Positions 59,985-64,000 of a DNA stretch of 64,000 nucleotides are shown here, piece by piece. How positions within the stretch are numbered: the stretch's first letter is position 1; every line of letters begins with the position of its first letter. The notes below the pieces were generated by a model. That model was not told the DNA's origin. It saw nothing but the letters and a program-made list of their open reading frames with translations, and did not search any database. The DNA lies in assembly GCF_022478115.1 (NCBI RefSeq), contig NZ_JAKGSC010000002.1, positions 124,001 through 188,000 of the forward strand, read 5' to 3'. The position numbers and the translations under genes are program-made. This stretch comes from Tenacibaculum aquimarinum (GTDB taxonomy: Bacteria; Bacteroidota; Bacteroidia; Flavobacteriales; Flavobacteriaceae).

Positions 59985-60923
59985 ATGAATACAAATAAAA
60001 CATATGCAGGAATTTCAGAAGAATTTGGAAACCTGTCAACATCTAAAATAGTGATAATTCCAGTTCCTTATGATGGAACAAGTACTTGGCAAAAAGGTGC
60101 AGATAAAGGCCCACAGGCTTTTTTAGAAGCGTCAGAAAACATGGAGTTGTATGATATTGAAACAGATTCTGAAGTATACAAAGAGGGTGTTTATTTAGCA
60201 GATGAAATTACAGAAAATTCATCGCCAGAAGCTATGGTAGAAGCTGTACATCAAGAAACTAAAAAGTACATTAATAGAAATAAATTTGTTACTGTTTTTG
60301 GAGGCGAACATTCAGTTTCAATAGGAACAATTAGAGCTTTTAACGAATGTTTTAATAACCTAACAGTGTTGCATATTGATGCACATGCAGATTTAAGAAA
60401 AGAATACGAAGGTTCTAAATGCAATCACGCTTGTGCTGTTTATGAGGCAAATCAAAATACAAATTTGGTGCAAGTTGGTATTAGAAGTATGGATATTTCC
60501 GAAAAAAGAGAAATGAATTTAGACAAAGTTTTCTTTGCACATGATATGGCTGTAAATGAAGATTGGATGGAAGATGTTATCGACCAATTAACTGAAAACG
60601 TTTTTATTACGTTCGATTTAGATGCGTTAGATCCTTCAATTATGCCTTCTACAGGAACTCCAGAACCTGGAGGTTTATTTTATTATGAAACGTTAGAATT
60701 CTTAAAACAAGTTTTTGAACAAAAGAATGTGGTTGGTTTTGATATGGTAGAATTATGCCCTAATAAAAATGAGAAATCATCTGACTTTTTAGCAGCAAAA
60801 CTATTCTATAAAATGTTAAGCTATAAATTTTCTTCTGATGTTGATGCTTATGACACAGATGAAGATGATGTTATTTCTGTTAATAAATTACCGAAGTTTA
60901 AAGATAATTATGACGATTATTAG
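59985..60923 (+). CDS. speB: Agmatinase (ureohydrolase family)
   Basis: 312 residues. Manganese ligands are in GGEHSVSIGT, HIDAHADLR and TFDLDALDPSIMPSTGTPEPGG, the full set for the ureohydrolase fold. It hydrolyses agmatine to putrescine and urea; arginase and formimidoylglutamase share the fold, and agmatinase is preferred because the decarboxylase precedes it by 17 bases. The C-terminus is unusually acidic (DVDAYDTDEDD). The GNAT-nitrilase gene starts 9 bases after its stop. Confidence 0.88.
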   Translation: MNTNKTYAGISEEFGNLSTSKIVIIPVPYDGTSTWQKGADKGPQAFLEASENMELYDIETDSEVYKEGVYLADEITENSSPEAMVEAVHQETKKYINRNKFVTVFGGEHSVSIGTIRAFNECFNNLTVLHIDAHADLRKEYEGSKCNHACAVYEANQNTNLVQVGIRSMDISEKREMNLDKVFFAHDMAVNEDWMEDVIDQLTENVFITFDLDALDPSIMPSTGTPEPGGLFYYETLEFLKQVFEQKNVVGFDMVELCPNKNEKSSDFLAAKLFYKMLSYKFSSDVDAYDTDEDDVISVNKLPKFKDNYDDY

Positions 60924-60932
60924 TCTTCTATA

Positions 60933-62462
60933 ATGATACAAAACATAGAAAATATAGAGCTGAAATATTTAACTCTTAAAGATTATCAAGAGTTAAAAGC
61001 AGCAATGATTCAGGCATATTCAAGCATGCCTGAATCTTATTGGAAAGAAAATCAGATTAAATCCTTAATTGATAAATTTCCTGAAGGACAGGTTGTTATA
61101 AAGATAAACGGAGAGTTGGCAGGTTGTGCACTTGCTATTAAATTAGATTATGACAGTTTTGATGACCAGCATACCTATGAAGACATAACGGGAAATTACA
61201 CGTTTGATACGCACGATGAAGAAGGTGATGTTTTATACGGAATTGATGTTTTTATAAAAAAAGAGTTTAGAGGTTTACGTTTGGGTAGAAGATTGTATGA
61301 TTACAGAAAAGAGCTTGCAGAAAAACTGAATTTAAGAGGAATTGCCTTTGGCGGAAGAATTCCTAATTATCATAAATATGCAGCTACTTTATCCCCAAAA
61401 GAGTATATCGCTAAAGTAAAACGTAAAGAAATTCATGATCCAGTTTTAAACTTTCAAATTTCGAATGATTTTCATCCTTCAAAAATTTTAAAAGGATATT
61501 TAGAAGGAGATAAGAATTCTGGTGAGTTTGCTGTTTTATTAGAATGGGATAACATTTATTACGAGAAAAAGTCTAAAAAAGCAGCTACAAAGAAAAAAGT
61601 AGTGCGTTTAGGATTAATTCAATGGCAAATGCGTTTGTATAAAGATTTAGAAGAATTAATGCAACAAGCAGAATACTTTGTGGATGCAGTTGCTGCTTAC
61701 AGATCAGATTTTGCATTATTTCCAGAGTTTTTTAATGCACCATTAATGGCTGATAATAATCATTTGCCAGAATCGGAAGCAATTAGAGAGTTAGCTAAAT
61801 ACACGCCTGTAATTGTTCAGAAATTTTCTGAATTGGCTATTACTTATAATATCAATATTATAACTGGTAGTATGCCAGAAATGAGAGATAGTTTGTTATA
61901 TAATGTAGGTTATATCTGTAAAAGAGATGGTTCTACAGAACGTTATGAAAAATTACATGTTACGCCAGACGAAGCAAAAGTTTGGGGAATGCAAGGCGGT
62001 AATGAGATAAAAACTTTTGATACAGATTGCGGAAAAATAGGTGTGTTAATTTGTTATGATTCTGAGTTCCCAGAACTAAGTAGAATTTTAGCAGAAGAAG
62101 GAATGGATATTCTATTTATTCCGTTTTTAACAGATACTCAAAATGGATATTCGCGAGTTAGACATTGCGCACAAGCAAGAGCTATAGAAAACGAATGTTA
62201 TGTAGCCATTGCTGGTAGTGTTGGTAATTTACCGAAAGTAAATAATATGGATATTCAGTATGCGCAATCTATGGTATTTACACCTTGCGATTTTTCGTTT
62301 CCTGCAAACGGAATAAAAGCAGAAGCAACCACAAATACAGAAATGATTTTAATTGCTGATGTAGATTTAGACTTGTTAAAAGACCTAAATCAATTTGGTA
62401 GTGTACGTAATTTAAAAGATAGAAGAACAGATATATTCGAGGTTAAAAAACTTCAAAAATAA
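60933..62462 (+). CDS. GNAT acetyltransferase fused to a nitrilase-family amidohydrolase
   Basis: 509 residues. Residues 1-200 are a GNAT domain (YLTLKDYQELKAAMIQAYSSMPESYW, GIDVFIKKEFRGLRLGRRLYDYRKELAEKLNLRG acetyl-CoA loop); residues about 215-505 are a carbon-nitrogen hydrolase. The nitrilase triad is Glu in LFPEFFNAP, Lys in YEKLHVTPDE and Cys in GVLICYDSEFPE. The combination occurs in many bacteria under this dual name. The position inside a polyamine operon suggests acetylation and amide hydrolysis of a polyamine derivative, but no precise substrate follows from the sequence. N-carbamoylputrescine amidohydrolase has the same nitrilase family but is not needed if the agmatinase is active. 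Confidence 0.85.
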   Translation: MIQNIENIELKYLTLKDYQELKAAMIQAYSSMPESYWKENQIKSLIDKFPEGQVVIKINGELAGCALAIKLDYDSFDDQHTYEDITGNYTFDTHDEEGDVLYGIDVFIKKEFRGLRLGRRLYDYRKELAEKLNLRGIAFGGRIPNYHKYAATLSPKEYIAKVKRKEIHDPVLNFQISNDFHPSKILKGYLEGDKNSGEFAVLLEWDNIYYEKKSKKAATKKKVVRLGLIQWQMRLYKDLEELMQQAEYFVDAVAAYRSDFALFPEFFNAPLMADNNHLPESEAIRELAKYTPVIVQKFSELAITYNINIITGSMPEMRDSLLYNVGYICKRDGSTERYEKLHVTPDEAKVWGMQGGNEIKTFDTDCGKIGVLICYDSEFPELSRILAEEGMDILFIPFLTDTQNGYSRVRHCAQARAIENECYVAIAGSVGNLPKVNNMDIQYAQSMVFTPCDFSFPANGIKAEATTNTEMILIADVDLDLLKDLNQFGSVRNLKDRRTDIFEVKKLQK

Positions 62463-62474
62463 CAATATTTAAAA

Positions 62475-63443
62475 ATGAAAAAACCAATTACAAATTTTAT
62501 AGAAAAATACTTTTTACACTTTAACGCAGCTGCTTTAGTTGATGCAGCTAAAGGATATGAAGCACAATTAAACAAAGGGTCTAAAATGTTAGTTTCTTTA
62601 GCAGGAGCAATGAGCACTGCAGAGTTAGGAAAGATTTTTGCAGAAATGATTCGACAAGATAAAGTGCAAATAGTTTCTTGTACAGGTGCAAACTTAGAAG
62701 AAGATGTTATGAATTTAGTAGCACATTCTCACTACAAACGTGTGCCAAATTACAGAGATTTAACGCCACAAGATGAGTGGGATTTATTAGAAAAAGGTTT
62801 AAACCGAGTTACAGATACATGTATTCCAGAAGAAGAAGCTTTTAGAAGAATTCAAGAACATATTGTAAAAATATGGAAAGATGCTGAAGCAAAAGGTGAA
62901 CGTTATTTACCACATGAATACATGTATAAATTATTGTTGTCTGGTGTTTTAGAACAATATTATGAAATAGACATTAAAGATTCTTGGATGTACGCTGCTG
63001 CAGAAAAAAATCTACCAATTATTTGTCCAGGTTGGGAAGACTCTACTATGGGAAATATTTTTGCATCGTATGTGTTAAAAGGCGAATTAAAAGCAAGTAC
63101 TGTAAAGTCTGGAATAGAATACATGACTTTTTTAGCTGATTGGTACACAGCTAATTCTGAAAACGGAATTGGATTTTTCCAAATAGGAGGAGGAATTGCT
63201 GGAGATTTCCCGATTTGTGTAGTGCCAATGTTATACCAAGATATGGAAAAACCAGAAACACCATTTTGGAGTTATTTTTGTCAGATTTCAGATTCTACTA
63301 CAAGTTATGGTTCGTATTCAGGCGCAGTTCCAAATGAGAAAATTACTTGGGGTAAATTAGATATTGATACACCTAAATTTATTATAGAAAGTGATGCGAC
63401 TATTGTTGCTCCATTAATCTTTGCTTATTTATTAGAAATGTAA
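62475..63443 (+). CDS. Deoxyhypusine-synthase-like protein, probable homospermidine synthase
   Basis: 322 residues. The family's NAD-binding and active-site features are visible: LVSLAGAMSTAELGKIFAEMI, SCTGANLEEDVMN, CPGWEDSTMGNIFASYV, GGGIAGDFPICVVP, SDSTTSYGSYSGAVPNEKITWGK, with the active-site Lys 294 in TWGK, then IIESDATIVAPLIFAYLLEM. In eukaryotes and archaea the enzyme transfers the aminobutyl group of spermidine to eIF5A, which bacteria lack. Flavobacteria are known to contain homospermidine, and the neighbours supply putrescine, so transfer of an aminobutyl group to putrescine is the likely reaction (inference). It is 12 bases after the fusion gene, the last enzyme of the operon. Confidence 0.85.
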   Translation: MKKPITNFIEKYFLHFNAAALVDAAKGYEAQLNKGSKMLVSLAGAMSTAELGKIFAEMIRQDKVQIVSCTGANLEEDVMNLVAHSHYKRVPNYRDLTPQDEWDLLEKGLNRVTDTCIPEEEAFRRIQEHIVKIWKDAEAKGERYLPHEYMYKLLLSGVLEQYYEIDIKDSWMYAAAEKNLPIICPGWEDSTMGNIFASYVLKGELKASTVKSGIEYMTFLADWYTANSENGIGFFQIGGGIAGDFPICVVPMLYQDMEKPETPFWSYFCQISDSTTSYGSYSGAVPNEKITWGKLDIDTPKFIIESDATIVAPLIFAYLLEM

Positions 63444-63450
63444 TTATAAT

Positions 63451-63493
63451 TGTCATTCTGAAATGAGTTTTTTTTAAACGATTGAGGAATCTA
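63451..63493. repeat. Half or decayed GTCATTC-type intergenic repeat
   Basis: GTCATTCTGAAATGAG and GATTGAGGAATC lie around an octa-T tract in the gap between the deoxyhypusine-synthase-like and small acidic protein genes. It resembles the common GTCATTC...GAATC dispersed repeat in damaged form. Low certainty. Confidence 0.35.
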
Positions 63494-63521
63494 AAAAACA
63501 ACAAAATAAAAGTATTAAAAA

Positions 63522-63794
63522 ATGAAAAGAGTAATCGTAGAATACGCAAAATTAACAAAAGACATATTAGATATGTTAATTGATAAATATCCTGATGGTT
63601 ATGATTATAGTGATGTAATTTCCTTTAAAAATGCAAAAGGGGAAACTGTAAAAGCAGTAGAAGTAAAAACTGAAGACACACATTATTTAGTCAAAATAAG
63701 TGATCGTTTAGAAAATGCAATGGAAGAATATGCAGAAGATGAAGAGTTTTTTGATGATAATGATGATTTTGATATAAATGATTTAGAAGATTAA
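63522..63794 (+). CDS. Small acidic protein of unknown function
   Basis: 90 residues: a basic start (MKRVIVEYAKLTKDILDMLIDKYPDGYDYSDVISF), a beta segment (ETVKAVEVKTEDTHYLVKIS) and a strongly acidic tail (AMEEYAEDEEFFDDNDDFDINDLED). It lies 78 bases after the deoxyhypusine-synthase-like gene and is followed directly by a strong terminator. The acidic tail recalls RNA polymerase delta and nucleic-acid mimics, but that is a loose resemblance. No function is assigned. Confidence 0.7.
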   Translation: MKRVIVEYAKLTKDILDMLIDKYPDGYDYSDVISFKNAKGETVKAVEVKTEDTHYLVKISDRLENAMEEYAEDEEFFDDNDDFDINDLED

Positions 63795-63804
63795 TTAAAT
63801 AACA

Positions 63805-63840
63805 AAAAAATCCGTTTCAATTTTGAAACGGATTTTTTAT
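63805..63840 (+). terminator. Rho-independent terminator at the end of the polyamine operon
   Basis: AAAAAATCCGTTTCAA (63805-63820) and TTGAAACGGATTTTTT (63823-63838) form a perfect 16-base inverted repeat with a T run. Confidence 0.92.
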
Positions 63841-63856
63841 TATAAATAACCACTTA

Positions 63857-64000
63857 TTAATTTACTTCTTGTCCTCTGCTTCTGTAACGTAAAACTTTCA
63901 TGTGTTGTATATATGCCTTTAAAACATCATCTTTAGTCTCTAAATTAGATAAGTTTTGTTTTGCAAAACTATTTTGAACTTCTTTGACTTTCAGTTTTGA
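63857..64000 (-). CDS. C-terminal end of an unidentified protein (5' part outside window)
   Basis: On the minus strand the frame is open from base 64000 to a TAA at 63857, giving 47 residues: a helical, basic sequence including LETKDDVLKAYIQHMKVL and the end YRSRGQEVN. The frame has no stop and a composition like its neighbours, so I take it as a real gene that begins to the right. I do not recognise the family from so short a piece. Confidence 0.6.
   Translation of the reverse strand, partial: SKLKVKEVQNSFAKQNLSNLETKDDVLKAYIQHMKVLRYRSRGQEVN

Overview
The window is low-GC, gene-dense chromosomal DNA from a member of the Bacteroidota, most likely a marine Flavobacteriaceae close to Polaribacter or Tenacibaculum. 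The evidence is the protein repertoire (a type IX secretion sorting tail, split transketolase, OstA-like protein, GGGP-type prenyltransferase, YtxJ) and promoters of the Bacteroidota type (-33 TTG, -7 TAnnTTTG, almost no Shine-Dalgarno). I see no plasmid, phage, insertion sequence or CRISPR array. The genus is an inference.

Layout. Bases 1-6467 hold a sugar locus: a TonB receptor cut by the left edge, an SLC45/GPH-like sucrose permease, a PfkB fructokinase and a GH13 sucrose-phosphorylase-like enzyme. Together they would import sucrose, split it with phosphate and phosphorylate the fructose. From 6518 to 12550 come mnmE, a DUF4870 protein, a CAP lipoprotein, DUF4268, a membrane protein, miaE and a DbpA-like helicase. 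From 12654 to 20576 an alpha-2-macroglobulin lipoprotein is paired with penicillin-binding protein 1C. A cation/proton antiporter, dnaX and exported msrA follow.

Bases 25150-29200 are the accessory segment. Five unrelated minus-strand genes are separated by 94-140 nt inverted-repeat elements. Each element begins and ends with core sites that resemble integron attC cores, and the two ends of two cassettes carry matching 10-nt complementary sequences. No integrase is visible. I read this as an integron-cassette-like (CALIN-like) array, the most unusual structure here.

Bases 29294-41258 hold two tandem long-chain acyl-CoA ligases (the second behind a hairpin/terminator leader), a class III aminotransferase translationally coupled to an OstA-like protein, purA, a Fur-family regulator, a Rel/Spo protein and a carboxypeptidase-like-domain protein. 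Two tRNA genes (Leu-GAG, Lys-TTT) follow, then aroK, a PyrR-like phosphoribosyltransferase, an S4 protein, an FKBP lipoprotein with calcium-type repeats, an outer-membrane barrel, half of a split transketolase, maf, the prenyltransferase and smpB. Next are a DUF6503-like lipoprotein, a T9SS-exported arylsulfate sulfotransferase-like protein, a histidine phosphatase, clpB, YtxJ, a helicase, a CorA-type channel, a universal stress protein and a small MscS channel.

Bases 58233-63794 look like one polyamine operon: a leader with a possible 54-codon ORF, arginine-decarboxylase-like enzyme, agmatinase, a GNAT-nitrilase fusion, a deoxyhypusine-synthase-like enzyme (probably making homospermidine) and a small acidic protein. 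The C-terminus of one more minus-strand gene reaches the right edge.

Several gene starts are moved inward here. In-frame TTG codons upstream coincide with the TTTG of a promoter -7 box, or with the -33 TTG, and therefore lie upstream of the likely transcript start.
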